From Rickettsia typhi (GTDB lineage Bacteria > Pseudomonadota > Alphaproteobacteria > Rickettsiales > Deianiraeaceae): a stretch of 64,000 nt of DNA. The DNA is taken from assembly GCA_945889175.1 (NCBI GenBank), contig CAMDBF010000001.1, positions 17,279 through 81,278 of the forward strand. Reading direction: 5' to 3'. Both the position numbers and the translations under genes were made by a program. Shown in pieces: positions 53,401 through 62,029 of the stretch. A model generated the notes under the pieces. The model saw nothing but the letters and a program-made list of their open reading frames with translations. It had not been told where the DNA came from and did no database searches. Within the stretch, counting starts at the first letter, position 1; each line of letters starts with the position of its first letter.

Positions 53401-54804
53401 ATGCGAAGCGGCGAAAATGAATTATTTGCAAAAATTAAAAACTTTTTAAAAACGCATGATTTTACAAGCGTTGTCGAGCTTGAAGACGGAATTAGCGAAA
53501 TTTCTTTTATTCACGAATTTTATTTAAGTCATCCATCTGATCAGGCTAAAATTATAGATTGGTGCATTTTGAGTGCAAAATATGATTTTGTAAAAATTGT
53601 TTTTAAAAAACTTCAATCTCCAATTTTTACCCATATATCCCAGCGAAGTCTTGAGTTTTTATTTGAAAACATCAATAACAACGATTTTATAGAACTCTTT
53701 TCAAAGCTTGAGTCTGACGATGCTATATCAGTAATTGAGGATCTTGATATAGACTACAGACTTAAATTGCTATCATTGCTACCAGCATCTTTAAGGGTTA
53801 AGTATAACAGATTATTGTCTTATAAGGAGAATTCAATTGGAAGAATAATGAATGTCGACTTCCCTTCAGTTAATATTCGCTTTACCGCTCAGGAGACTCT
53901 TGACTACTTAAAAGAATGTCGTACAAAGAATTCTCAAGATTCAAACGAGGACATGGAGGAAATCATCTTAACAGACGAGAACGATAGGTTTTATGGTCTA
54001 CTAAGTTTAAGTGACCTCTTGGTTTTGGAGTCAAGCGAGCCTGTCGAAATGGCTTGTAATATATCTGTTAAGCCAGTTTCGCCAAATGATACTCAAAAAA
54101 CTGTTGCAAAGATATTTGTTGATTATGGGTACAAATGTGTGCCAGTTGTAAATAGGTTTCACAAGGTTGTGGGGGTTGTTGACAGTCTTGCTATTAGCGA
54201 TTATCTTGAAGAGGAGGCTGAATCGCAAATCTTAAGAGCAAAGGGGGTCTTTGCACCTAAAAATATTGATGATGGAAAGGTAAGTAGTGCAATTAAATCG
54301 AGATCGCTTTGGCTTTTTATCAATTTACTTACCGCAATTTTATCTTCTATTTTTATATCGTTTTTTGAGGCCGAAATTTCAAAACTAGCCCCACTTGCAG
54401 TTTTAATGCCAATTGTTGCCTCAATGGGCGGTAATGCTGCAAACCAAAGTGCAACTGTTACTATCCGATTTGTTAATCCAGATGTTTTTAAGGGCAGATA
54501 CTTAAGTCAATTTAAACTTGAGGTTTTTGTTGCTACGATAAATGGATTTATTTTTGCAGCCATAGGATTTTTAATGACTGTATTTTGGTACCACAGTGTT
54601 GTTCTTGCACTTGTGCTTTCAATATCTATGATGATAGCCTTGCTTGCGGCTGGAATTTTTGGCTTTTTAATACCAATGCTTATTGTTAAGCTAAAATTTG
54701 CACGCATAGACCCAGCTGTTGCATCAACTGTAATTTTAACAACAATTACCGATATTATAGGTTTTGCTGGCTTTTTGTTACTCTCAAGACTTCTTGGTGT
54801 TTAA
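53401..54804 (+). CDS. mgtE: Magnesium transporter MgtE
   Basis: The 467-residue protein has the MgtE plan: a superhelical N domain (1-130), tandem CBS domains (about 135-260; GRIMNVDFPSV and VVNRFHKVVGVVDSL), a plug helix, and a C-terminal channel domain of five helices carrying VLMPIVASMGGNAANQSATV, the selectivity-filter region. It imports Mg2+ and is gated by cytoplasmic Mg2+ at the N/CBS domains. pabC follows 5 bp later. Confidence 0.93.
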   Translation: MRSGENELFAKIKNFLKTHDFTSVVELEDGISEISFIHEFYLSHPSDQAKIIDWCILSAKYDFVKIVFKKLQSPIFTHISQRSLEFLFENINNNDFIELFSKLESDDAISVIEDLDIDYRLKLLSLLPASLRVKYNRLLSYKENSIGRIMNVDFPSVNIRFTAQETLDYLKECRTKNSQDSNEDMEEIILTDENDRFYGLLSLSDLLVLESSEPVEMACNISVKPVSPNDTQKTVAKIFVDYGYKCVPVVNRFHKVVGVVDSLAISDYLEEEAESQILRAKGVFAPKNIDDGKVSSAIKSRSLWLFINLLTAILSSIFISFFEAEISKLAPLAVLMPIVASMGGNAANQSATVTIRFVNPDVFKGRYLSQFKLEVFVATINGFIFAAIGFLMTVFWYHSVVLALVLSISMMIALLAAGIFGFLIPMLIVKLKFARIDPAVASTVILTTITDIIGFAGFLLLSRLLGV

Positions 54805-54809
54805 TTCAA

Positions 54810-55604
54810 ATGCTGGATATAAAGAAAAATCGTGGCTTTAGATATGGCGATGGCTTGTTTGAAACTATCAAAATCCACAACTCAAAACCATTGTTTATAG
54901 AAAGACACCTAGAAAGGCTTAGGGTTTCAGCAGATATTTTAGGCTTAAACTGTAACAAGGTAAGCCTTGATTTTGTTAATCAGTATTTACAAAAAGTCAT
55001 TAATGTAGTAGGTGATCTGGACGGAGTTTTAAGAATTTATCTTTATCGTAACTCTTTAAGCAAGGGTTACTTACCCCTTGACCCAGAAGATAGCGATATT
55101 ATAATGAACTACGAAGCATTGGAACCTAGTCCAAAAACTATAAAAGACAACCTCATTGGCATCTCAAGCTTTGAAAGACCAATAAACATTGTTGGATCAA
55201 AAACTTTATCTTCCCTACATTTTGTACAGGCAAGAATTGAAAGCTATAAGCACAATTTGTTTGACTGTTTGATGCTTAATCACAAAGGTGAAGTATGCGA
55301 GTTTTCCTCTGGTAATATTTTTTTTATTGATAAGAATAACATTGTAAAAACACCAAAATCTAATGGATATATAATAAACGGAGTAATGAGACAGGTTTTA
55401 ATTGAGACGATAAATGACAAGCTCATACATAATCTTATTACTAACTATCCTTTTTTATTTACTAACTGCAACAAAGAAGCAACTGATGCAATTCTAGCTT
55501 CGCAGAATGTTATTGAAGGGGCATTTTTTAAAGCAGATATCTTTGATGCAAAACATGTTATATTTACAAATGCAAGCATTGGATTGGTAAGTGTAACATT
55601 TTGA
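54810..55604 (+). CDS. pabC: Aminotransferase class IV, likely aminodeoxychorismate lyase PabC
   Basis: The 264-residue fold-type IV PLP protein has FRYGDGLFETIKIHNSKPLF (fold start), ERHLERLRVSADIL, then the PLP-lysine area in LSSLHFVQARIESYKHN, and CEFSSGNIFFID in the C-terminal half. Length and the GDGLFET opening fit 4-amino-4-deoxychorismate lyase, the last step to p-aminobenzoate for folate; branched-chain aminotransferase or D-amino acid aminotransferase cannot be excluded. It starts 5 bp after mgtE. Confidence 0.75.
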   Translation: MLDIKKNRGFRYGDGLFETIKIHNSKPLFIERHLERLRVSADILGLNCNKVSLDFVNQYLQKVINVVGDLDGVLRIYLYRNSLSKGYLPLDPEDSDIIMNYEALEPSPKTIKDNLIGISSFERPINIVGSKTLSSLHFVQARIESYKHNLFDCLMLNHKGEVCEFSSGNIFFIDKNNIVKTPKSNGYIINGVMRQVLIETINDKLIHNLITNYPFLFTNCNKEATDAILASQNVIEGAFFKADIFDAKHVIFTNASIGLVSVTF

Positions 55605-55783
55605 TGTAAAAGGCAAAAGTCTTGTTTGTATTTTTATTTTAAAAAATATGTCTTTATACTTAGGGATTAGAAATATCAAAAGCTTCTTTACAACTTGCAA
55701 ATATTTCTTGCATATAAAAGTTTATGTTTTAAAAATTGATTACATCTTAATGCAAAGTTTTATTATTTTTGTAATTTGTCAGA

Positions 55784-56773
55784 GTGTCTTACTCAAAAAT
55801 TTCTTCCTGCGGAGCTTACTTGCCCGCCAATGTTGTTACAAATTATGAGCTTGAAAAAACTATTGACACAACTCACGATTGGATACTTCAAAGAACTGGT
55901 ATTACAAAACGCCACTTAGCAGGTAAAAACGAGGCAACCTCTGACCTTGCTTTTAATGCCGCTACAAACTGCCTTAAGGAATACGAAAAAGAATTTGGGA
56001 TAAAAAAAACAAGTGTCGACTGCATCTTGGTTGCAACAACAACGCCAGATAAAACCTTTCCTTCTACCGCCTGCATACTGCAAAATAAATTGCTTGAGTG
56101 CGGGATATCTTCAAAATTTGCCTTTGACATTCAGGCCGTTTGTGCTGGCTTTGTCTACGGACTTACAATGGGGGACTCAATGATTAAATCAGGGCTTTGC
56201 GATAGCGTGCTTGTTATAGGGGCGGATAAACTCTCGTCCATTCTAAACTGGCAGGACAGAACAACCTGCGTTTTATTTGGCGACGGCGCTGGTGCTGTTT
56301 TGCTTGAGGCAAAAAACGATAATGCAAACCAAGAGGATGGTATTTTTTACTGTAGCATAGAATCCCACGGGCAGCATAACAAAATACTACAAACATCGGG
56401 GGGAACAAGTACCACTACAACAAGCGGATACATAGAGATGGACGGCAAGGAGGTTTTTAAACATGCGGTTACAAAAATGAGCGATTCAATTGTTAAAATC
56501 ATGAAGCTTAACAATCTTAAGCCTGATGATGTTGATTTTATAATAGCCCATCAAGCTAACGAGAGAATCTTGGACGCAGTGTCAAAAAAACTTGAAATGA
56601 CAAAAACAAACTTCATTAAAACTGTAGACATTCATGCAAACACTTCATCGGCATCAATTCCGCTAGCTTTAAATCACTGCCTACAAAACAAATTAGTAAA
56701 AAGGGGCGATAAGATTATTTTTGAAGCCCTAGGAGCCGGACTAACATTCGGCGGCGTTTATGCAATCTGGTAA
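55784..56773 (+). CDS. fabH: 3-oxoacyl-ACP synthase III FabH
   Basis: The 329-residue enzyme starts fatty acid synthesis by condensing acetyl-CoA with malonyl-ACP. It shows the active-site Cys in FDIQAVCAGFVYGL, catalytic His in FIIAHQANERIL, and Asn in DIHANTSSASIPLAL, with the terminal GAGLTFGGVYAIW. The start is GTG. It normally pairs with plsX and ihfA in alphaproteobacteria; here a DNA methyltransferase gene follows 28 bp later. Confidence 0.94.
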   Translation: MSYSKISSCGAYLPANVVTNYELEKTIDTTHDWILQRTGITKRHLAGKNEATSDLAFNAATNCLKEYEKEFGIKKTSVDCILVATTTPDKTFPSTACILQNKLLECGISSKFAFDIQAVCAGFVYGLTMGDSMIKSGLCDSVLVIGADKLSSILNWQDRTTCVLFGDGAGAVLLEAKNDNANQEDGIFYCSIESHGQHNKILQTSGGTSTTTTSGYIEMDGKEVFKHAVTKMSDSIVKIMKLNNLKPDDVDFIIAHQANERILDAVSKKLEMTKTNFIKTVDIHANTSSASIPLALNHCLQNKLVKRGDKIIFEALGAGLTFGGVYAIW

Positions 56774-56801
56774 AATTACATTAATTGTTTTTTGTTAAGT
56801 G

Positions 56802-58205
56802 ATGCAAAATACTCTATTTACAAATGACAATCTTTTTGTTTTACACGGATTAAACAGTCAAATTGCGGATTTAATTTATCTTGACCCACCATTTAATTCA
56901 AAGAGGTTGTATGCAGCACCAGTTGGTTCAAAAGCAGCTGGAACAAGCTTTAAAGACATGTGGACTTGGGACGATGTCAACGAATTTTATCTTGAAGGCT
57001 TAATGCAAACCCACCCTGACATGGTTTATTACATTCAGTCAGTACAAAAAATACACTCAAAAGCAATGATGGCCTATGTTACCTACATGGCACAGAGAAT
57101 AATTGAGATGTATCGCCTGTTAAAAAGCGATGGTAGCTTTTATTTACACTGCGATTCCACAGCAAGTCACTACTTAAAACACATACTTGATTATGTTTTT
57201 GGCAAGGACAATTTTAGAAACGAAATCATATGGCAAAGAAACGATGGAGCAAAAGGCTCTCAATATAAAGCAAAAAAGTTTGGGGCAAATACTGATACAA
57301 TCTTTTTTTACACAAAGGGCAATCAATATTATTTTAAAAATACTTTTCCAATAAGCAAAACAGAGGAATTGAAAAAATTTACAAAAGTCGACGAAAAAGG
57401 CAGAAAATACAATACTGCAACACCTTTGTTTCGAGCAAAAACAATGGGGGACAGACCAAATCTTTGCTACGAATGGCGAGGCTTTAAAAACCCACATGCA
57501 TCAGGGTGGAGGCTTAGCAAAGAAAGGCTTGAAGAAGAATATCAAAAAGGCAACATAGTAATTACCCAAGATGGCAAAATTGAAAGACGAAAGTATTTTG
57601 ACGACTACGAAGGTGTATCAATTGACAATAACTGGACAGATATTAGTAGAATGTTAAATGACGATGAATCAACAGGATACAGAACCCAAAAACCTATTGC
57701 TTTAATGTATAGAATTATCGAAGCCTCCTGTCCCCCTAATGGACTTGTGCTTGACCCTTTTTGTGGATGTGCAACTACTTGCGTTGCAGCTCAGCAACTT
57801 GGTCGCAAGTGGATAGGCATTGATATTGAATTTAAAGCCGCAGAGCTTTTAATTGAAAGGCTTAGTCATGACGCAGGCTTGTTTAAAGACTTTATGCATC
57901 GCAAGGATGTTCCACAAAGAAGCGATGTTGTAATTATAGAGCCGCACTCTAAAAATGTCAAAGAGACACTTTTTGCAGAGCAACACGGTAAGTGCAACGG
58001 CTGCCAAGATGAGTTTGAAATTAGACATTTTGAGGTTGACCACATAGTTCCAAAATCTAAAGGTGGTGGCGATTATATTGAAAACTACCAACTGCTCTGC
58101 TCAAGCTGCAATCGCATAAAGGGCGACAGACCTATGGATTATCTTAAAATGAAAATTAACGCCATCAAGCAAATACTAAACAAAACCTTAAGTTTTAGTA
58201 ATTAA
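56802..58205 (+). CDS. DNA methyltransferase fused to an HNH endonuclease
   Basis: The 467-residue protein has an amino-methyltransferase with motif IV first (DLIYLDPPFNS, about residues 23-33), a long middle region that would hold the target-recognition domain, and motif I late (VLDPFCGCATT, about 316-326), so it is of the beta order. Residues about 395-445 form an HNH nuclease: CNGCQDEF (first Cys pair), FEVDHIVPKSKGGG (catalytic His), and NYQLLCSSCNRIKGD (second Cys pair and Asn). A methylase and nuclease in one chain could form a single-protein restriction-modification enzyme. The ATG at 56802 is used; a GTG one codon earlier is possible. It follows fabH and precedes the converging obgE. 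Confidence 0.85.
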   Translation: MQNTLFTNDNLFVLHGLNSQIADLIYLDPPFNSKRLYAAPVGSKAAGTSFKDMWTWDDVNEFYLEGLMQTHPDMVYYIQSVQKIHSKAMMAYVTYMAQRIIEMYRLLKSDGSFYLHCDSTASHYLKHILDYVFGKDNFRNEIIWQRNDGAKGSQYKAKKFGANTDTIFFYTKGNQYYFKNTFPISKTEELKKFTKVDEKGRKYNTATPLFRAKTMGDRPNLCYEWRGFKNPHASGWRLSKERLEEEYQKGNIVITQDGKIERRKYFDDYEGVSIDNNWTDISRMLNDDESTGYRTQKPIALMYRIIEASCPPNGLVLDPFCGCATTCVAAQQLGRKWIGIDIEFKAAELLIERLSHDAGLFKDFMHRKDVPQRSDVVIIEPHSKNVKETLFAEQHGKCNGCQDEFEIRHFEVDHIVPKSKGGGDYIENYQLLCSSCNRIKGDRPMDYLKMKINAIKQILNKTLSFSN

Positions 58206-58225
58206 ATCCCTCTAAGCACTCCCTT

Positions 58226-59260
58226 CTAACCACCCCTTTTACACTTCATTAAATATTCAAGAAGGCCGTCTATTTGAGCCTTGTATTCGTCGTTAAAGTT
58301 TGACATAATAACTGGCTTAACACCAGTTGCCAAACAAAATTCATCTGCTATTTGAGTTGCAATTTGTTTATCGACCTGATCGCACTTGTTTAAAATAACA
58401 ATCTCCTGCTTTGTTGAAAGATAAGAAAAATCACTATCCAAGTTAAATTCCTGACTTATAATATCATCGTAATTTTTTAACTCCTGTCTTATAACATGAT
58501 AATCCTTTACAATATCATCCGATGATATATCAATTAAGTGCAGTAATATCTTGCACCTTTCAACATGCTTTAAAAACTTATCGCCAAGACCCAAGCCCTC
58601 GCTTGCACCCTCTATAAGACCCGGAATGTCAGCTATGGTAAAAAAATCATAAACAAAATCAACCATTCCAAGATTTGGCGAAAGAGTTGTAAAAGCATAA
58701 TCGCCAATCTTTGGCTTTGCATTTGTAACCTTTGCTAAAAAAGTACTCTTACCAGCATTGGGCTTGCCTATAATTCCAACATCGCAAAATACTTTGTATA
58801 TTAGCTTTACCTCCATCTCTTGTCCGTCAAAACCTTGGGTTGACTTACGAGGAGCTCTGTTTGTTGAACTTTTAAAGCAGGAGTTACCAAAACCACCATC
58901 GCCGCCCTCAAGTATCAAAAACTCTTCGCCATTTTCCTTAAAATCAAATAACAAATCATTTGTTTGAGAGTTATAAACCTGAGTTCCTATTGGCACCTTA
59001 ATTACAAGCTCTTTGCCGCCATGTCCAGTTTTGTTTGCACTTTTACCATTACTTCCGTTTTCGGCCTCAAACCTTCGTTTATACTTAAAGTCGATAAGAC
59101 TTGTTATGTTGGAGTCAGCTTTAAAAATAACATTACCACCCTTGCCACCGTTGCCACCGTCTGGACCGCCTTCGGGTATAAATTTTTCACGCCTAAAGCT
59201 AGAGCACCCTGCCCCGCCAATGCCAGATTTTATGTCTAGAATTATCTCGTCAAAAAACAT
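58226..59260 (-). CDS. obgE: GTPase ObgE
   Basis: The 344-residue GTPase acts in 50S ribosome assembly and stress signalling. The Obg fold opens with MFFDEIILDIKSGIGGAGC and glycine-rich turns (GGPDGGNGGKGGNVIF). The G domain has GKPNAGKSTFLAKVTNAKP, DIPGLIEGASEGLGLG, and NKCDQVDKQ. The ATG at 59260 is used; a longer frame upstream lacks Obg similarity. It is slightly shorter than usual and lacks a C-terminal extension. Confidence 0.95.
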   Translation of the reverse strand: MFFDEIILDIKSGIGGAGCSSFRREKFIPEGGPDGGNGGKGGNVIFKADSNITSLIDFKYKRRFEAENGSNGKSANKTGHGGKELVIKVPIGTQVYNSQTNDLLFDFKENGEEFLILEGGDGGFGNSCFKSSTNRAPRKSTQGFDGQEMEVKLIYKVFCDVGIIGKPNAGKSTFLAKVTNAKPKIGDYAFTTLSPNLGMVDFVYDFFTIADIPGLIEGASEGLGLGDKFLKHVERCKILLHLIDISSDDIVKDYHVIRQELKNYDDIISQEFNLDSDFSYLSTKQEIVILNKCDQVDKQIATQIADEFCLATGVKPVIMSNFNDEYKAQIDGLLEYLMKCKRGG

Positions 59261-59464
59261 TTTTATTTTATAAAATATCAACACTCGTAATTTATATAAA
59301 ATTAGATTATTATAAGAGCAAAAATGCAATATAAATTTTTTGACTCTTGAATTTTTTTTATTAAATCTATATCAATTTGTAAGGCTTAAGTTTTTTTATT
59401 AAAACTTGCCCACCTAAAATTAAAATTAAATTTTATTATTATTAATATTTGTTGCTTTAGCTTT

Positions 59465-59758
59465 ATGAGTATTGCAGTTAAACCACTACACGACAAAGTT
59501 ATTGTCAAAGTTCTTGAGGCCGAAACAAAAACAGCAGGCGGAATCATTATCCCTGACTCGGCAAAACAAAAACCGCAGGAGGCAAAGGTTGTGGCCGTTG
59601 GTAACGGTAAAAAAACTGACGATGGAAAGGTTATTCCACTTGATGTTAAAGTTGGCGACCAAGTATTTTTTGCAAAATGGGGCGGTAGCGAGATTAAAAT
59701 TGATGGCGAGGATTATATTATTCTAAGCGAAAGTGACATTCTTGCTGTTAAAGCTTAA
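59465..59758 (+). CDS. groES: Co-chaperonin GroES
   Basis: The 97-residue protein matches GroES throughout: [32 protein letters not shown] (mobile loop), VVAVGNGKK and [20 protein letters not shown]. GroES caps GroEL during folding. It is normally followed directly by groEL; here trpF follows 13 bp later and groEL is not in the window. No CIRCE element was found upstream; an AT-rich promoter region with a TTGACT at 59340 precedes it. Full length and apparently intact. Confidence 0.95.
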   Translation: MSIAVKPLHDKVIVKVLEAETKTAGGIIIPDSAKQKPQEAKVVAVGNGKKTDDGKVIPLDVKVGDQVFFAKWGGSEIKIDGEDYIILSESDILAVKA

Positions 59759-59771
59759 TTGATAAAAGCAA

Positions 59772-60425
59772 ATGCAAAGTACCTTAAGGCCACAAATAAA
59801 AATTTGCGGACTTAAAACTAAACAAGAGGTCAGGCTTTGCAAAGAGCTTGGCTTTGCTTTTGTTGGCTTTGTATTTTACAAAAAATCTTGTAGAAGCATA
59901 TCTTTTAGCGAGTTTGAGTCGCTACATTTACATAGCCTAGAATTTAAAGACATAAACAAAGTTGGCGTTTTTGTAAATCCAAGCCTTGCAGATGTAAGTC
60001 TTGCAATTAAACATGGTATTAATATTGTTCAGCTACATGGGCAGGAAGGCATTGGCTTTGTACGTAAAATAAAATTAAAACACCCTAATGTAAAAATCAT
60101 TAAAGCCTTTGGAATTGATGCAAAAACCAAAACTACAATGCTAAATATTAAGCTTACATTTTTTTGCCTTGCGGGGGCCGATTACTTTTTGTTTGACACC
60201 AAAACAACGCAGCACGGCGGCAGCGGGCAAAGTTTTGACTGGAGCCTGCTTAAAAAAATAAAAACAAGTAAAAAATACTTCCTCTCGGGCGGTATAGACA
60301 AAAACAACATTAAGCCTGCCCTTATGTATAGTAATTTTATAGACTTATCTTCGGGCGTTGAAGAATCTAGGGGTCAAAAAAGCCCCGAAAAAATCAAAGA
60401 GCTTGCAAATGTGATTTTTTGTTGA
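59772..60425 (+). CDS. trpF: Phosphoribosylanthranilate isomerase TrpF
   Basis: The 217-residue TIM barrel isomerises phosphoribosylanthranilate in tryptophan synthesis. It has the family start IKICGLKTKQEV (catalytic Cys), FAFVGFVFYKKSCRSIS, VGVFVNPSL, NIVQLHGQEG, YFLFDTKTTQHGGSGQSFDW (catalytic Asp) and FLSGGIDKNNIKPAL. It starts 13 bp after groES. Tryptophan synthesis is rare in Rickettsiales, so it is a useful marker of nutritional independence. Confidence 0.93.
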   Translation: MQSTLRPQIKICGLKTKQEVRLCKELGFAFVGFVFYKKSCRSISFSEFESLHLHSLEFKDINKVGVFVNPSLADVSLAIKHGINIVQLHGQEGIGFVRKIKLKHPNVKIIKAFGIDAKTKTTMLNIKLTFFCLAGADYFLFDTKTTQHGGSGQSFDWSLLKKIKTSKKYFLSGGIDKNNIKPALMYSNFIDLSSGVEESRGQKSPEKIKELANVIFC

Positions 60426-60433
60426 CATAATAC

Positions 60434-61300
60434 ATGACCCAAGAAGCAAATAAACCCAAAACAAGCACAGTCCTAGATGTAATTAACTCAATTATTGACG
60501 GAGTTAAAAAACCTTTTAGCAACGCAGGGATATTTTTGTTTTGTCTTGTGTTTGTTACCTACAGCACTTTTGCCAACTATAACATTTTTAACCTATTGCA
60601 CCATGACGAGATTTTAAAATTTAAAGATGCAAACCTAAATACAATTCAAGCCTTAATGATATTTGCAAAGGCTTATACCTTATCTGTTTTCATTAAAATA
60701 TTTCGCCTTAAGCAGATAATTCTACGATGCCCCATAATATCAGACATATTTTTTTGGTTTTGGGTTGAGGCTAGGGTTGTTAAAAAGAGAACCGAGGATT
60801 ATTTAAAAAAAGATGCAGAACCTATAGTATTATTACTTACATATTACTATGATAATTTTTTTCAAAATAATAAAAATTATATTGATGGACATCCACTTTT
60901 AGAGAAATCAAGTAAGTCGTCTGTAGAGTATATTGCGGATATGGAAAGGTTTGGAGCTTTGAAAGTACTTTCTAAAGTTTATAACTCAGCTGAAGTTGAG
61001 GTAAGTATGGCAACATTATATCAGCAAAGCATCCATATTAACCATGAACAGCAGCAGGAGAAGGAAGTTAAAAATAAAACAACTGATAAAAATGGATTAA
61101 AAGTCTGCAATAGCAAAGATTGCGACATTTGCCACCAATATGTAAAGACAGAAAATATTAGAAGAGCCTGCTACATCTCGGTCCATCCAGCTGCAATTAG
61201 AGCTATGGATATTAAAACAAAAGGCTTGCTTTTGGGATATTATGAGTATAGGTTGCTAAATATTTGCTTGTTATTATTAATGGGACCCAGTGCCAGTTGA
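60434..61300 (+). CDS. Membrane protein of unknown function
   Basis: The 288-residue protein has hydrophobic segments near residues 32-50 (GIFLFCLVFVTYS), 65-88 and a third near 270-285, with an amphipathic charged middle. A cysteine cluster (CNSKDCDIC, about 228-236) and a later NIRRACYISVHPA might bind metal. No named family was recognised. It starts 8 bp after trpF and overlaps the IHF-MerR gene start by 11 bp, so the three are likely translated together. Confidence 0.5.
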   Translation: MTQEANKPKTSTVLDVINSIIDGVKKPFSNAGIFLFCLVFVTYSTFANYNIFNLLHHDEILKFKDANLNTIQALMIFAKAYTLSVFIKIFRLKQIILRCPIISDIFFWFWVEARVVKKRTEDYLKKDAEPIVLLLTYYYDNFFQNNKNYIDGHPLLEKSSKSSVEYIADMERFGALKVLSKVYNSAEVEVSMATLYQQSIHINHEQQQEKEVKNKTTDKNGLKVCNSKDCDICHQYVKTENIRRACYISVHPAAIRAMDIKTKGLLLGYYEYRLLNICLLLLMGPSAS

Positions 61301-61919
61301 TTTTACTAAGCTAACAAAGGATGCCTTGGTTAATGGGCTGCAAAAGGAGTTTAGGGTTACGCACGATTTTGCAAGGGAGTTTGTTGAGGCGTTTTTTAGC
61401 GAAATTAAAAACTCGCAGTCCTGCACTTTAGATGGTTTTGGCAAGTTTAGTAGGGTGTTAAAAAGAGAGTCTAATCTTGAGGCGGTTTTGCAAATTCAAA
61501 AAACTAATCTTGCAAAATATAAAATTAAGTTTAAAACATTTAAGTCTTTTAAGGATGGCTTGGTTGGTAATAAAATTATGAAAAAAACGGAGGAAACAAA
61601 CAACCTATCAATAGGTAAAATAGCTAAAATTCTTGGGGTTGAAGCCCATACTATACGATTTTGGACGAATGAATTTGAATCCTCAATACCCTATACAATA
61701 GGCAAAGGGGACAGAAGGTATTACAACGAGCAATCTGTTGAGGTTTTTAAAAGAATTAAAGATTTAATACATGTTCAAGGGGTTAAGATTAGATTTATAA
61801 AAGACAACTCCCTATTATCTAAACCTTTGGAACAAAAAGTTAGCAATGCAAATGAGGATGTTTTAAAAAAACTTTCCCTATCCCTCGAAAGCTTAGTTAA
61901 AAAGCTTGATAATTTTTAG
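61290..61919 (+). CDS. IHF/HU-like DNA-binding domain fused to a MerR-type regulator
   Basis: The 209-residue protein joins two DNA-binding domains in one frame. Residues 5-93 match the HU/IHF fold: TKDALVNGLQKEFRVTHDFA (helices), FVEAFFSEIK and LDGFGKFSRVLKRE, with a C-terminal KTFKSFKDGLVG. The arm that normally reads GRNPxTGE is missing and replaced by SNLEAVLQIQKTNLAKY, so canonical minor-groove insertion is doubtful. Residues 105-170 are a MerR winged helix (LSIGKIAKILGVEAHTIRFW, then RRYYNEQSVEVFKRIKDLI), of the type encoded next to ihfA in alphaproteobacteria. A MerR-only start at 61578 (MKKTEE) is possible. The start is GTG and overlaps the upstream gene by 11 bp. Confidence 0.75.
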   Translation: MPVDFTKLTKDALVNGLQKEFRVTHDFAREFVEAFFSEIKNSQSCTLDGFGKFSRVLKRESNLEAVLQIQKTNLAKYKIKFKTFKSFKDGLVGNKIMKKTEETNNLSIGKIAKILGVEAHTIRFWTNEFESSIPYTIGKGDRRYYNEQSVEVFKRIKDLIHVQGVKIRFIKDNSLLSKPLEQKVSNANEDVLKKLSLSLESLVKKLDNF

Positions 61920-62029
61920 GATGTTTTTCTTGCAAATTATTTTTGCGGATTTAGTATGTGTTTCTATTTTGTAAGTTTGTTTGCGATTAGATTAAATAGA
62001 AAAATTTTATTATAATTATTGTTTTTTTT

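Noticed and set aside
59269..59464. CIRCE heat-shock element before groES
   Set aside because: No TTAGCACTC/GAGTGCTAA pair was found; only AT-rich promoter-like sequence.
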